64,000 nucleotides of DNA from Amycolatopsis sulphurea (GTDB lineage: Bacteria; Actinomycetota; Actinomycetes; Mycobacteriales; Pseudonocardiaceae). The translations under genes were made by a program, and so were the position numbers. The stretch is from the NCBI RefSeq assembly GCF_002564045.1, contig NZ_PDJK01000002.1:1426001-1490000 (forward strand), given 5' to 3'. Below, one piece after another: positions 9,026 to 19,049 of the stretch (its first letter is position 1; each line of letters starts with the position of its first letter). The notes under the pieces are model-generated. The model saw only the letters and a list, made by a program, of their open reading frames with translations. It made no database searches and was not told the origin of the DNA.

Positions 9026-9916
9026 TCAGCCGAGGCTGTTGTACAGCTCACGCGCGAGCACGGCGGTCTCGCTCGGGGTCTTGCCGACCTTCACGCCGGC
9101 GGCCTCCAGGGCCTCTTTCTTCGCGGCGGCCGTGCCGGACGAGCCGGACACGATGGCGCCCGCGTGGCCCATCGTCTTGCCCTCGGGCGCGGTGAAGCCC
9201 GCGACGTAGCCGACCACCGGCTTGGTCACGTTCTCCTTGATGTAGGCCGCTGCCCGCTCCTCGGCGTCGCCACCGATCTCGCCGATCATCACGATGACCT
9301 TGGTGTCGGCGTCCTTCTCGAACGCTTCGAGGGCGTCGATGTGGGTGGTGCCGATGATCGGGTCACCGCCGATGCCGACCGCGGTGGAGAAGCCGATGTC
9401 GCGCAGCTCGTACATCATCTGGTAGGTCAGCGTGCCCGACTTCGACACCAGGCCGATCCCGCCGGGACCGGTGATGTCGGCCGGGATGATGCCCGCGTTG
9501 GACTTGCCCGGGCTGATCACGCCGGGGCAGTTCGGCCCGATGATCCGGGTCTGGCCGCCCTTGGCGACCGCGTGCGCCCAGAAGTAGGCCGAGTCGTGCA
9601 CCGGGATGCCCTCGGTGATGACCACGGCCAGCGGGATCTCGGCGTCGATCGCCTCGACGACCGCGTCCTTGGCGAACTTCGGCGGCACGAAGATGACCGA
9701 CACGTCGGCGCCGGTCTCCTTCATGGCCTCCTCGACCGTGCCGAACACGGTGAGGTCCTTGCCCTCGATGGTGACCGTCTGGCCGGCCTTGCGGGCGTTC
9801 ACGCCGCCCACGATGTTCGTGCCGGACTTCAGCATCTTGGTCGCGTGCTTGGTGCCCTCGGAGCCGGTGAGCCCCTGGACGATGACCTTGCTGTTCTCGT
9901 TGATGAGGATCGACAT
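9026..9916 (-). CDS. sucD: Succinyl-CoA synthetase (ADP-forming), alpha subunit
   Basis: A 296-residue alpha subunit that forms succinate and nucleoside triphosphate from succinyl-CoA in the TCA cycle together with SucC. The CoA-binding Rossmann domain ([15 protein letters not shown]) comes first, then the ligase domain with the phosphorylated His in GHAGAIVSG near the C terminus. ATG 9916 follows the sucC stop by one nucleotide, so the two are translationally coupled. Confidence 0.97.
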   Translation of the reverse strand: MSILINENSKVIVQGLTGSEGTKHATKMLKSGTNIVGGVNARKAGQTVTIEGKDLTVFGTVEEAMKETGADVSVIFVPPKFAKDAVVEAIDAEIPLAVVITEGIPVHDSAYFWAHAVAKGGQTRIIGPNCPGVISPGKSNAGIIPADITGPGGIGLVSKSGTLTYQMMYELRDIGFSTAVGIGGDPIIGTTHIDALEAFEKDADTKVIVMIGEIGGDAEERAAAYIKENVTKPVVGYVAGFTAPEGKTMGHAGAIVSGSSGTAAAKKEALEAAGVKVGKTPSETAVLARELYNSLG

Positions 9917-9917
9917 C

Positions 9918-11087
9918 TCACGCACCTGCCGCGGCGAGCTCGGCAGCCTTGTCGGCCGCGTTGTCCATTGTGTCCACCACGGTGACCAGCGGGTGGTTCG
10001 CGTCGGCCAGGATCCGGCGACCCTCGACGACGTTGTTGCCGTCCAGGCGGACGACCAGCGGCTTGGTGGCCTCGTCGCCCAGGATCTTCAGGGCCTCGAC
10101 GATGCCGTTGGCGACCGCGTCGCACGCGGTGATGCCACCGAAGACGTTGACGAAGACACTCTTCACGTCGGTGTCGTTGAGGATGACGTCCAGCCCGGCC
10201 GCCATCACCTCGGCCGAGGCGCCTCCGCCGATGTCGAGGAAGTTCGCCGGCTTCACGCCGCCGTGCCGCTCGCCCGCGTAGGCCACGACGTCCAAAGTGG
10301 ACATCACGAGGCCCGCGCCGTTGCCGATGATGCCGACCTCGCCCTCGAGCTTGACGTAGTTGAGGTTCTTGGCCTTGGCCTTCGCCTCGAGCGGGTTCTC
10401 CGCCTGCTTGTCGACGAGTTCCTCGTGCGCCGGGTGCCGGAAGCCGGCGTTCTCGTCGAGGGTGACCTTGCCGTCGAGGGCGATGATCTTGTCCTGCGGG
10501 TCCCGGACCAGCGGGTTGACCTCGACCAGGGTGGCGTCCTCGGAGACGAAGGTCTCCCAGAGCTTCACCACGACGTCGGCGGCCTCGTCGATGATCTCGG
10601 CCGGGAAGTTGCCCGCCTTCAGGATCTCGAGCGCCTTCGCCTTGTCCACGCCGGTGATCGCGTCGACCGGGATCTTGGCCAGTGCGTCGGGGCGCTCGAC
10701 GGCGAGCTGCTCGATCTCCATGCCGCCCTCGGACGACGCCATCGCCAGGAAGGTGCGGTTGGCGCGGTCGAGCAGGAAGGAGAAGTAGTACTCGGACGCG
10801 ATGTCCGAGGCTTCGGCCACGAGCACGCGGCGCGTGACGTGTCCCTTGATGTCGAGGCCGAGGATGGCTTCCGCCTTCTCCTTCGCCTCGTCGGGGGTCT
10901 GGGCCAGCTTGACGCCGCCCGCCTTGCCCCGGCCGCCGACCTTCACCTGCGCCTTGACGACGACCTGGGTGCCGATCTGCTCCGCGGCGGCCTTGGCTTC
11001 TTCGGGGGTGCTAGCCACCGAGCCCGGCAGAACCGGTACTCCGTGGGCGGCGAAGAGATCCCTCGCCTGGTACTCGTAGAGGTCCAC
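9918..11087 (-). CDS. sucC: Succinyl-CoA synthetase (ADP-forming), beta subunit
   Basis: A 389-residue ATP-grasp subunit. The N-terminal [16 protein letters not shown] is the family signature, [16 protein letters not shown] is the nucleotide-binding part, and the C-terminal domain carries GIVEALK-type sequence that contacts SucD. GTG 11087 is chosen because AGGAGA lies about 8 nt upstream; the in-frame start at 11114 has no such site. First gene of the sucC-sucD operon. Confidence 0.97.
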   Translation of the reverse strand: MDLYEYQARDLFAAHGVPVLPGSVASTPEEAKAAAEQIGTQVVVKAQVKVGGRGKAGGVKLAQTPDEAKEKAEAILGLDIKGHVTRRVLVAEASDIASEYYFSFLLDRANRTFLAMASSEGGMEIEQLAVERPDALAKIPVDAITGVDKAKALEILKAGNFPAEIIDEAADVVVKLWETFVSEDATLVEVNPLVRDPQDKIIALDGKVTLDENAGFRHPAHEELVDKQAENPLEAKAKAKNLNYVKLEGEVGIIGNGAGLVMSTLDVVAYAGERHGGVKPANFLDIGGGASAEVMAAGLDVILNDTDVKSVFVNVFGGITACDAVANGIVEALKILGDEATKPLVVRLDGNNVVEGRRILADANHPLVTVVDTMDNAADKAAELAAAGA

Positions 11088-11281
11088 TACTCCAGTCTCC
11101 TGACGACACGCCACTGTGGTGGTCCGCTGACGGACCGCGCTGTCGGACCAGTCGAGGTTAGCGACCTGGGCAGACGCAGGGGACGCCGCACCTGGTGAAG
11201 TCGGTCACCGTAGGCGGTCAGAGGGTGCGCCGAGGGTGTGAGCCCGCCCACCGAAGCCCGTTTCCGCCACTCTTTCGAGCG

Positions 11282-13351
11282 TCATTCGGCGCTTTTCGCA
11301 CCGGCGGCTGCGGTCACCGCGGCGACCGCAGCGGCCACGGCCGCACCGAGACCGAGCCAGAAGCCGAGCCCCGGCCGTGCACCGTCGATTGTGGAACCGA
11401 CGAGCGGTAGCTCGACAACGTGCAAGGCGAGCAGCAACGCTCCTCCGACGTATGCGACCGCAGCCGCGCCGGGGCGGGAACGTACGCCGAGCGCGAGCAC
11501 GCCGAGAACCACGAGCAGCGCGGTGAGCAAACCCCAAGAGGGGGTGTCGAAGTCGGACCACAACCCGGGCGCTGAGTAACTGGGCGCAGTGAATACCGGC
11601 ATACCGAACGAACCGACGGCGAGCACCGCCGCGACCGCTGCCGGCACAAGTACCGGAGAACGCGGGCCTTCGGTGCCAACGTCGTCACGTTCCACGACGC
11701 CGGTGATGACTGCAGACAGTGCGGTAAGTCCGGCCAATCCGAGTGCGACAGCAGTGAACACCGCACCAAGGCCGAGGTGATAGCTGATCGCACCGCCGAG
11801 CCCACCGAGCCCCGTCGCTTCCGACGCCGTGATGGCAGTACTGAGCACAGCCGTCCCAGCGAGTACCACACCCGCCCACACCACGGCGAGCAACCCCCGT
11901 GCCGCGGGCGCGGTACGGCGGACGAGTACGAACGGAACCGGCAGCACCACGACGATCGCCGCGGCGAACAGCTGCCACCGCGCGGGACTTTCGGTGGCCG
12001 TACCGAGCTGTGGAGCAAGCGCGCCGATCGCTGCGGCCACTGCGGTCAACAACGCGAGCAACGCGGTCAAGCTGCGCCACAACGTCAGGCTGGGAACTCG
12101 GGCCTCGCCGGCGAGATCCGCGCCCTCTGTCTTCGCTTCTTGAGGAGTCGTCAGTGGAGCGAGAATCAGCACGAGCACTGTCGGCGCGAGAGCCAGGTAC
12201 GCACCTGTCGACACCTGAAGCCCGTTCACGACGAGCCCAGCCACCAACCCGGGTAGCGCCACAGCGAACACTGCGGCCGACACTCCGCCGAGCGTCCCGC
12301 GCGCCACACCGTCAGACGCCGCAGACAACCCGAGCACCGCTGCGATCGGCAGAGCCCCCGCGAGAAGCAAGTAGCCGACGAGGGCGACCCCAGGCCCTTC
12401 GAAAGCGGACCGAGCGAGCAGGAACGGATCGTCGGACAGCACCGGAGTCATCAACAACCCGACTGCCGCGACCACCGTGAGCAACGGGACCACCAGCCGC
12501 CACCGCCGCTGCCCTGGTTCACTGCCTGCGGACTCGTTGAGCTCACGCGCCACGCGGGCCGCCACCAGCCCCGCGGCCACCGTGAGCACGTGTCCCGCCA
12601 CCAGCAGCCAGAACCCCGCACCGACCGCACTGCGATCCAGCAGCCGATCCGGGAGATACAGCTCGGGACGAACCGTCTTGGCCCCATTGACCAGGAACTG
12701 CCCGTCGAGCACCAGCCGCCCGGGCGCGAAGGCGACGAGCCCGGCGATCAACCCCGCCGCAAGCCCATGCCGCCCACTACCGACCGCCGCGACGACCACC
12801 CCCGCCGGCACCACCGCGAGCAGCACGAGCAGCGGCCAGGAAAGGAACCCGGCCCCCGCATCCGGCGAAACGGGCACGACCGCACCCGCCGCCAACGCGA
12901 TCGCCCCGGCCACCACCAACCCTGTCGACAGCCGCAATGCGGGCGAGGCCTTTTGCCGCCCCCATTCGAACCCCGCCACGGTGGGGGCCGGTGGTGTTTC
13001 CTGCTGACGGGACCGAGGGCCGCCGACTCGGGCGGGCTTCACTCCACGGGGGTGCGTCGGCCGTGGCTCACGTGTCTTGGAAGAATTGCGGGCTTCTGCG
13101 GACTCACCAGCCGCATCGCTCTCGGGCTCATCGGCCGACGACGAACCGCGCGCTTTTGCAGGCGCGTCGGCGGAGCGGCCACTTCGGACAGTCGGCGCAC
13201 GGTCGGCGTCCACGGGTTCGCGGCCGGCTCGGCCCGCCGCGCGACGGGCTCGGGCGCGGGCGGCGGCTTTGCGCTCGGCCAAGCTGGGCCGCTGCGCTCC
13301 CGGGCGAGGCGCCGGGTCGCCAGCAGGGGGCTCATTGGTCGGCGGAGTCAT
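11282..13351 (-). CDS. Large polytopic membrane protein, function unknown
   Basis: A 689-residue protein. About 140 N-terminal residues are charged and disordered (Arg/Ala/Glu/Ser rich, SLAERKAAARARARRAAGR). The rest is a series of roughly 14-16 hydrophobic segments in the Ala/Val/Leu-rich style of actinobacterial membrane proteins, ending at a short charged C terminus. No catalytic motif was recognised. ATG 13351 has no Shine-Dalgarno; TAGCGT ends 8 nt before it, suggesting a leaderless mRNA. The longer start at 13417 is less likely. The stop lies about 200 bp upstream of the sucC start and the gene is probably an independent unit. Confidence 0.75.
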   Translation of the reverse strand: MTPPTNEPPAGDPAPRPGAQRPSLAERKAAARARARRAAGRAGREPVDADRAPTVRSGRSADAPAKARGSSSADEPESDAAGESAEARNSSKTREPRPTHPRGVKPARVGGPRSRQQETPPAPTVAGFEWGRQKASPALRLSTGLVVAGAIALAAGAVVPVSPDAGAGFLSWPLLVLLAVVPAGVVVAAVGSGRHGLAAGLIAGLVAFAPGRLVLDGQFLVNGAKTVRPELYLPDRLLDRSAVGAGFWLLVAGHVLTVAAGLVAARVARELNESAGSEPGQRRWRLVVPLLTVVAAVGLLMTPVLSDDPFLLARSAFEGPGVALVGYLLLAGALPIAAVLGLSAASDGVARGTLGGVSAAVFAVALPGLVAGLVVNGLQVSTGAYLALAPTVLVLILAPLTTPQEAKTEGADLAGEARVPSLTLWRSLTALLALLTAVAAAIGALAPQLGTATESPARWQLFAAAIVVVLPVPFVLVRRTAPAARGLLAVVWAGVVLAGTAVLSTAITASEATGLGGLGGAISYHLGLGAVFTAVALGLAGLTALSAVITGVVERDDVGTEGPRSPVLVPAAVAAVLAVGSFGMPVFTAPSYSAPGLWSDFDTPSWGLLTALLVVLGVLALGVRSRPGAAAVAYVGGALLLALHVVELPLVGSTIDGARPGLGFWLGLGAAVAAAVAAVTAAAGAKSAE

Positions 13352-14848
13352 TGATGGCGACGCTAGCAAGGACTGTCGCGTCCGGACCGCGCCAGCCGGA
13401 CGCGCCAAGAAATTCACCCGGCGAGTGAACCTCCGCGCCCTGTCGACCGTCTAGCCGAGCAGAGACGGGGAATTTCTCCACCGAACCGCGTAAGGGCCAC
13501 CGCACGCGACCGTCTCACCGGCAGAAGCCAGCCCCGTGGGACGGACTGGTGACCGCCGGGGACAACTGAAAATAGGCACGACCGGGAACACCAGGGGACA
13601 AACCGGACGATGCCGGTCCACGGGGCGGACCGGATGGGACATCGACCGGCAGTCGACCGCGCGGAGATCGACCAGGCCACGCGGACCGGCGTCCGGAAAG
13701 CACGGGGGCGGACCGGACACCACGGGTCGGAACCGGGATCGAACAGGAAGTGCCGCCGGCAGCGTGATCGGCCGGCGGCACCGGGGAAGCGCCACAGGAC
13801 CCACCCATCAGCCGACCAGCGAAGCGGGCAGATGGGTGGGCGATGGGGCGGGCTGCGCAATGCGCCCGATACGACTCCGCAACGCGGCTTGGCGCGGCGC
13901 GATGCGTGAAGTGCAGCTCCACATGATTCGGCGCAGCCTGATTCGACATGATCTGAGCATCCCCATGGCCGCAACACTGGACTGTCGGCGACGCGTGATG
14001 CCGCCGCATGACGACATCACGTCGGACCTGAAGAGCCGGAAAGACACCCGGGCGAGGCAGAAGCGCAGCGGTGCGAGCAACCGGATATGCCCGCGCGCCA
14101 CAACAAAAAGTCCCTGTAGCCGCGGTCAAAGGTCAACCCAGCGAGCGCACCTGCGAGCGAGGGCGACCTGGAGCACCTCCCGGCCGACTGCGCACCCGGC
14201 ACCCAGTCCGTGCAGGTGTCCAGCGGATGGCTGCCGGACGTGACCGACGTGCCGCTGGCCGACCCCCTCCGAGGCGGGAGGTGCGAGCCACACGACGAAG
14301 TCGGGCTTTCGGTTCGAAGCCAAGATCGGCCGGGGCGAAGAAGACGAGCGGGCAAAGCGGATACCGGCCGAAGAAGCGAAGCCTGGATACACGAGGAAGC
14401 CGAGGCGCATGGAGTGGAAGCCAAGGCCTGAGACCGCCACAGGGAAGTGAGCGGCGTCACAGAGAGGTTTCGAGAGTCGTTCAACGCTGCGGCGCCAGCG
14501 GTTATTTCACCAGCCAGAGTGGAGTCGGCGTGGAGTTTCGGACATAACAGGCAGACCACATCGGCCTGATCACCTCAAGACCTGTAAGCAAGGTCACAAC
14601 TTTTGGCGTAGTACCCGATTAACTTTGGGTAGTTCCACCAGCTAGGCGACAGACGGCGACCACTCGTTCAGCCGAAACCGGGGAGGCATCTTGCCGACAG
14701 CGGCGCCGTTTCGTTACTGTCCTCCGGTCCCCATTACAGTCAGGTCACGAAGCGGTACGCCGGGTACGACCACCCCCGAGGTCGGCCCACGGGTTCCCCC
14801 GACCCGAGTTCGCTTCCAACCGGCTCCCCGACGATGGAAGGCTCTGTC
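13352..14848. other. Intergenic region of about 1.5 kb, no convincing gene
   Basis: All open frames here are short, Arg/Ser/Pro-rich and lack start signals, and they overlap one another on both strands, so none is called. The region carries the start side of the upstream membrane gene and, on the right, the promoter and an AT-richer leader (14560-14760) of the M23 peptidase. Confidence 0.6.
14691..14720 (+). promoter_or_regulatory. Putative promoter of the M23 peptidase gene
   Basis: TTGCCG (14691-14696) and TACTGT (14715-14720) are separated by 18 bp, resembling a housekeeping-sigma promoter. It would give a leader of about 120 nt before the coding start. Confidence 0.45.
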
Positions 14849-15667
14849 TTGGCTTCACACCGCTCCCCCGGCGGCCAAGCCCCTTCCCCGGCGCTGAAGG
14901 ACGCACTGGACGGTGCGGTCATCCGCGTGCGGGGACAGCACCGCATTTCTCCGCCTTCGTCCGCGCTTCGCGGGCGGGTCGTGGTCGCTGCCGTTGCGGC
15001 AGGCGCGTTCGCCGCTGCCGCCGCCGGGCAGACCTTCAAGACGACCACCAGCCCTGACTCGGACGCCGCGGTCACGCCGCTGGCCAACGCGCAGGACGCG
15101 AGCGCCTCGTTCAGCATCGGCAGCGCGGGTTCCGGGGGAGCGCCCGAGCTGCTGCCCGCCGGTCACTCGACGAACGCCGCTGACGAAGCCGCGAAGATGA
15201 CCGACAGCGCCAAGATCACCGAGGCCCGCGAGAAGGCCGAGGCCGCCGAGGCCCGCCGGGCCGCCGAAGAGGCCTCCCGCCCGAAGACCTGCATGCCCGC
15301 GAACGGCACGTTCACCTCCGGTTTCGGCGCCCGCTGGGGCACCAGCCACCTCGGCATCGACATCGCGAACTCGATCGGCACGCCGATCTACGCCGCCTCC
15401 GACGCCACCGTGATCTCGGCCGGCCCGGCCAGCGGCTTCGGCCTGTGGGTCCGGCTCCAGCTCGACGACGGCACGATCCAGGTCTACGGCCACATGGACA
15501 GCTTCTCGGTCCGCGAAGGCCAGAAGGTCAAGTGCGGCGAGCAGATCGCCAAGATCGGCCAGCGCGGCGAGAGCACCGGTCCGCACCTGCACTTCGAGGT
15601 GTGGCAGAACGGCACCAAGAAGATCGACCCCCGCCCGTGGCTCGCCGCCCGCGGCGTGGATGTCTGA
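14849..15667 (+). CDS. Secreted M23-family metallopeptidase (cell-wall endopeptidase)
   Basis: A protein of about 272 residues. An N-terminal signal-anchor (VVVAAVAAGAFAAAAAGQT) is followed by a short linker, a coiled-coil-like Ala/Glu/Lys segment (KITEAREKAEAAEARRAAEE), and a C-terminal LytM domain with HLGIDIA, VYGHMD and HLHFEVWQNG, which carry the zinc ligands H-x3-D and HxH. It should cleave peptidoglycan cross-links outside the membrane. TTG 14849 is preferred (GGAAGG 7 nt upstream); ATG 14834 would add five residues. Rv0950c occupies the same place next to uvrD1 and sucC in mycobacteria. Confidence 0.9.
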   Translation: MASHRSPGGQAPSPALKDALDGAVIRVRGQHRISPPSSALRGRVVVAAVAAGAFAAAAAGQTFKTTTSPDSDAAVTPLANAQDASASFSIGSAGSGGAPELLPAGHSTNAADEAAKMTDSAKITEAREKAEAAEARRAAEEASRPKTCMPANGTFTSGFGARWGTSHLGIDIANSIGTPIYAASDATVISAGPASGFGLWVRLQLDDGTIQVYGHMDSFSVREGQKVKCGEQIAKIGQRGESTGPHLHFEVWQNGTKKIDPRPWLAARGVDV

Positions 15668-15720
15668 TCCTTCGCGGTAACACCTGACCTGCCGGGCAAG
15701 CCGACCCACGTACCAAGGCC

Positions 15721-15768
15721 TTCCGGCTTCCGGCTTCCGGCTTCCGGCTTCCGGCTTCCGGCTTCCGG
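15721..15768. repeat. Heptanucleotide tandem repeat (TTCCGGC, about 7 copies)
   Basis: Six perfect TTCCGGC units and a seventh partial one stand in a row 54 nt after the M23 stop. The rest of the gene-free stretch 15668-16030 shows nothing recognisable. Such short repeats change copy number by slippage; no function is evident. Confidence 0.9.
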
Positions 15769-16030
15769 GCGGATCGTCACAGCGTCACCGCATTACGTCA
15801 ACGCATCACCTTCCTTCGCATCAGAAGTTTCCGGACGGCAGCGGACACCCCGCCACCAGAGACAAGCGGCACCAAGCCTCCGGCATGACTTGTCACCGAA
15901 CAGCGGCAAACTGATTCCAGGCGCTGATCGCCATCCTCCCGCCCGACCGGGAAGATCCGAGCCAGGGGATCAAGAAACCCGGAAATCCGCCCTAGGGCGC
16001 GTTCCAGCGCATCCCAACGGGGAGGCCAGC

Positions 16031-16375
16031 TCACGGATCCGCGGTCGGCGAACGGCGGATGAAGTACGCCACCGCCACCTGCCACACCGTGCACATCCCC
16101 GGTCGCCGGCTGGCCTGCAGCCACCCGAACCACCGCCGCCAGCCGACCGCGACCTCGGCCCGAGCGCACACCACGCACCGGCCGTCCGCGCCCAGGGCAT
16201 GCTGCTTCAGCAGCACCCGCCAAGCCGCAGCCAGCCGTGCGATCTCACCCGGCACTGCCCCGACTCCGGTGGCCCCAGCCCCGACGCCGGCCACCTTCGG
16301 TTTCGCCGTCCCCACAACGCCCCGCAGGTACTCGTGTACCCCGGCGGCGAACAACCCAAACAGAACCGCGTCCAT
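16031..16375 (-). CDS. Small SOS-controlled protein with His/Cys motif, unknown function
   Basis: A 114-residue protein not recognised as any named family. The N-terminal ~25 residues are hydrophobic (MDAVLFGLFAAGVHEYL), and the C-terminal half contains WRVLLKQH, GRCVVC and MCTVW, so H59, C67, C70 and C95 could bind a metal. ATG 16375 has GGGGAGG and GGG tracts just upstream. A perfect LexA box lies 33 nt before the start, and pcrA ends 130 nt upstream in the same direction. It is inferred to be DNA-damage inducible. Confidence 0.7.
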   Translation of the reverse strand: MDAVLFGLFAAGVHEYLRGVVGTAKPKVAGVGAGATGVGAVPGEIARLAAAWRVLLKQHALGADGRCVVCARAEVAVGWRRWFGWLQASRRPGMCTVWQVAVAYFIRRSPTADP

Positions 16376-16407
16376 CCCTGCCCCTCCCCGAGCACTGTCC
16401 GAACGAA

Positions 16408-16423
16408 TCGAACCTCTGTTCGA
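16408..16423 (-). promoter_or_regulatory. LexA (SOS) box upstream of the small Cys/His protein gene
   Basis: TCGAACCTCTGTTCGA is a perfect TCGAAC-N4-GTTCGA operator between the pcrA stop (16505) and the ATG at 16375. Its spacing to the start codon suggests that it overlaps the core promoter. Confidence 0.88.
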
Positions 16424-16504
16424 AACAGTACCGTGAGGGACCGACAGAATCGGCCAAGATCACCCGACCCAGTGAACGACGAACCCGGTGAACGGCGAGT
16501 CCGC

Positions 16505-18916
16505 TCAGAGCTTCACCATCGGCACGCTGCCGATCAGCATCAGCCGGACCTTGCCGGAAGCGCCGAAGTCGATGGTGGCGGTGGCCCGCGGACCGACGCC
16601 GTCGCAGGAGATCACCGTGCCCAGCCCGTACTTGTCGTGGCTGACCCGGTCGCCGACGTCCAGCTTCAGCGCCACGGTGTCCTTCCACGCCTTGCCGAAC
16701 GGTGAGCTGGACGAAGGAGACGAGGACGACCGCCGCCCCCATGTGGTCGCAGCGCGCGGGCCGGAGGAAGCACCCCCCGAAGAGGAGCCGAAGTTGCCGA
16801 AGCCGGGCGAAGACGATTCGAGACGACGCCAGTCGACCAGGTCCGGCGGCAGCTCGTCGAGGAACCGCGAAGCCGGGTTCATCTGCGGCTGCCCCCAAGC
16901 CGACCGCACGAGCGCACGCGAAACGTACAGCCGCTGACGCGCGCGCGTGATCGCCACGTACGCCAGCCGTCTTTCCTCCGCCAGCTCGGCCGGATCACCG
17001 AGCGCGCGCAGGTGCGGGAAGACACCGTCCTCCCAGCCGGTGCAGAACACCACCGGGTACTCCAAGCCCTTCGCGGTGTGCACGGTCATCAACGTGACCA
17101 CACCCGCGCCGCCGTCGCCTTCTTCGCCGCCGTCCGGTGAAGGGATCGAATCCGCGTCTGCCACCAGCGAAACGCGCTCCAGGAACGCCGGCAGCGAACC
17201 AGGTGCAGGTACGCCGTCGTCGACGACCAGCTCCGCGTTCTCGTCCTGAATGACTTCCGCGGTGAACTCGGCGAACTCGCGTGCCACCGTGACCAGCTCG
17301 GTGAGGTTCTCGACCCGTGAAGCATCCTGCGGGTCGTCGGACTCTTCCAGCTCGGCACGGTAACCCGTGCGCTCCAGCACTGCTTCGAGCACGTCGTGTA
17401 CCTCAGCACCAGAGGACGTCGTCTCGCGAAGGTCGTCGAGGAGCGTCACGAACCCGGTGATCGCCTTCGCCGAGCGCGGGTTCAACAGCGCCACCTTGCC
17501 GTCGACCGCGTCGCGCAGCGCGGCCCAGAACGAGATCCGCTCCCGCTCCGCGTGCGTCGCGACCACGGCCTCCGCGCGGTCACCGATACCCCGCTTCGGC
17601 ACGTTGAGAATGCGCCGGAGCGAAACAGTGTCCTCTGGGTTCGCCAGTACGCGCAGGTACGCGATCATGTCGCGCACTTCGCGCCGCTCGTAGAACCGCA
17701 CGCCGCCAACGACCTTGTACGGCAGGCCAAGGCGGATGAAGATCTCTTCGAACACGCGCGACTGGTTGTTGGTGCGGTAGAACACCGCGACGTCGGAGTA
17801 GTCGGCAGCGCCTTGCTCCGCGAGCGCGTCGATCTCGCCCGCGACGAACGCGGCCTCGTCGTGATCGTTGTCCGACACGTACCCGACGATCTTCTCGCCG
17901 TCGCCGGAGTCGGTCCACAGCCGCTTCGCGCGACGGTTGGGGTTGCGCTCGATCACCGCGTTGGCCGCGGACAGGATCGTCTGCGTGGACCGGTAGTTCT
18001 GCTCCAGCAGAATCGTGTGCGCGTTGGGGAAATCCCGTTCGAATTCCTCGATGTTGCGGAGGGTCGCCCCGCGGAACGCGTAGATGGACTGGTCCGCGTC
18101 CCCCACCACACACAGCTCGGCCGGGTCGATGCCGGTGTCCATGGCCTCGGTACCGGCGAGCTCACGCACCAGCGTGTACTGGGCGTGGTTCGTGTCCTGG
18201 TACTCGTCGACCAGGATGTGGCGGAACCGGCGCCGGTAGTACTCCGCGACGGCCGGGAACACCTGCAGCAGCGAGACCGTGCGCATGATCAGATCGTCGA
18301 AGTCGAACGCGTTGGCCGCTTCGAGCCGGCGCTGGTACTCCGCGTACACCTCGGCGACGCGACGCTCCAGATCGTTGCCCGCGTTCGACGCCGCCGTCTC
18401 CGGATCGGCCAGCTCGTTCTTCAGGTTCGAAATGTGCACGGCGAGCATGCGCGCGGCGTACTTCTTCGGGTCGATGTCCAGGTCGCGCGCGACGAGCGTG
18501 ATGAGCCGCTTCGTGTCATCGGAGTCGTAGATGGAGAAATTCGACGACATGTCCAGCGTCTTCGCTTCGCGGCGCAGGATCCGTACGCACATCGAGTGGA
18601 ACGTGGACACCCACATCGCGTTGGCTCGGCGGCCGACGAGCGAAGAGACGCGCTCGCGCATCTCCGCGGCCGCCTTGTTGGTGAACGTGATCGCCATGAT
18701 CTCGCCGGGATGCACATGACGCTGCCCGAGCAGGTACGCGATCCGCCGCGTGAGCACCCGGGTCTTGCCCGAACCCGCGCCGGCGACGACCAGCAGCGGA
18801 CCGCCCGCGTGCGTCACCGCCTCGCGTTGCGCGGGGTTGAGGTCCTCGAGCAGGTCGGCGGCGCCGGGCCGGGCCGGCGCGGGCTGGTTTGCGGGGAGAT
18901 CGAAGAGGGTGTCCAT
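16505..18916 (-). CDS. pcrA: UvrD/PcrA-type ATP-dependent DNA helicase
   Basis: An 803-residue superfamily 1A 3'-5' helicase, the UvrD1 orthologue. Motifs in order: Q-motif LNPAQREAV, Walker A GAGSGKT, motif Ia ITFTNKAAAEM, Walker B DEYQDTNHAQY, VGDADQSIYAFRGA, QNYRST, TVHTAKGLEYPVV and the VAITRARQRLY segment. The C terminus (LDVGDRVSHDKYGLGTV) is the Tudor-like domain that in related proteins binds RNA polymerase or Ku. It acts in nucleotide excision repair and conflict resolution. Start ATG 18916. Confidence 0.97.
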   Translation of the reverse strand: MDTLFDLPANQPAPARPGAADLLEDLNPAQREAVTHAGGPLLVVAGAGSGKTRVLTRRIAYLLGQRHVHPGEIMAITFTNKAAAEMRERVSSLVGRRANAMWVSTFHSMCVRILRREAKTLDMSSNFSIYDSDDTKRLITLVARDLDIDPKKYAARMLAVHISNLKNELADPETAASNAGNDLERRVAEVYAEYQRRLEAANAFDFDDLIMRTVSLLQVFPAVAEYYRRRFRHILVDEYQDTNHAQYTLVRELAGTEAMDTGIDPAELCVVGDADQSIYAFRGATLRNIEEFERDFPNAHTILLEQNYRSTQTILSAANAVIERNPNRRAKRLWTDSGDGEKIVGYVSDNDHDEAAFVAGEIDALAEQGAADYSDVAVFYRTNNQSRVFEEIFIRLGLPYKVVGGVRFYERREVRDMIAYLRVLANPEDTVSLRRILNVPKRGIGDRAEAVVATHAERERISFWAALRDAVDGKVALLNPRSAKAITGFVTLLDDLRETTSSGAEVHDVLEAVLERTGYRAELEESDDPQDASRVENLTELVTVAREFAEFTAEVIQDENAELVVDDGVPAPGSLPAFLERVSLVADADSIPSPDGGEEGDGGAGVVTLMTVHTAKGLEYPVVFCTGWEDGVFPHLRALGDPAELAEERRLAYVAITRARQRLYVSRALVRSAWGQPQMNPASRFLDELPPDLVDWRRLESSSPGFGNFGSSSGGASSGPRAATTWGRRSSSSPSSSSPFGKAWKDTVALKLDVGDRVSHDKYGLGTVISCDGVGPRATATIDFGASGKVRLMLIGSVPMVKL

Positions 18917-19049
18917 CGCCTGTCCACGCTACCCCCGAGGTACGACAGGTGTTCGACTGGCGCGACGGCGGGCTGCGCTTTCCGACGTACGCGCGTTTGT
19001 CGCCTCGTACCCGACGCGCAGACCCCTTCGCGCGCGGAGCATCGAAGGT

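Noticed and set aside
13414..14559. Several frames of 100-235 codons on both strands in the 1.5-kb gap
   Set aside because: Ser/Arg/Pro/Cys-rich, mutually overlapping, without ribosome binding sites or recognisable domains.
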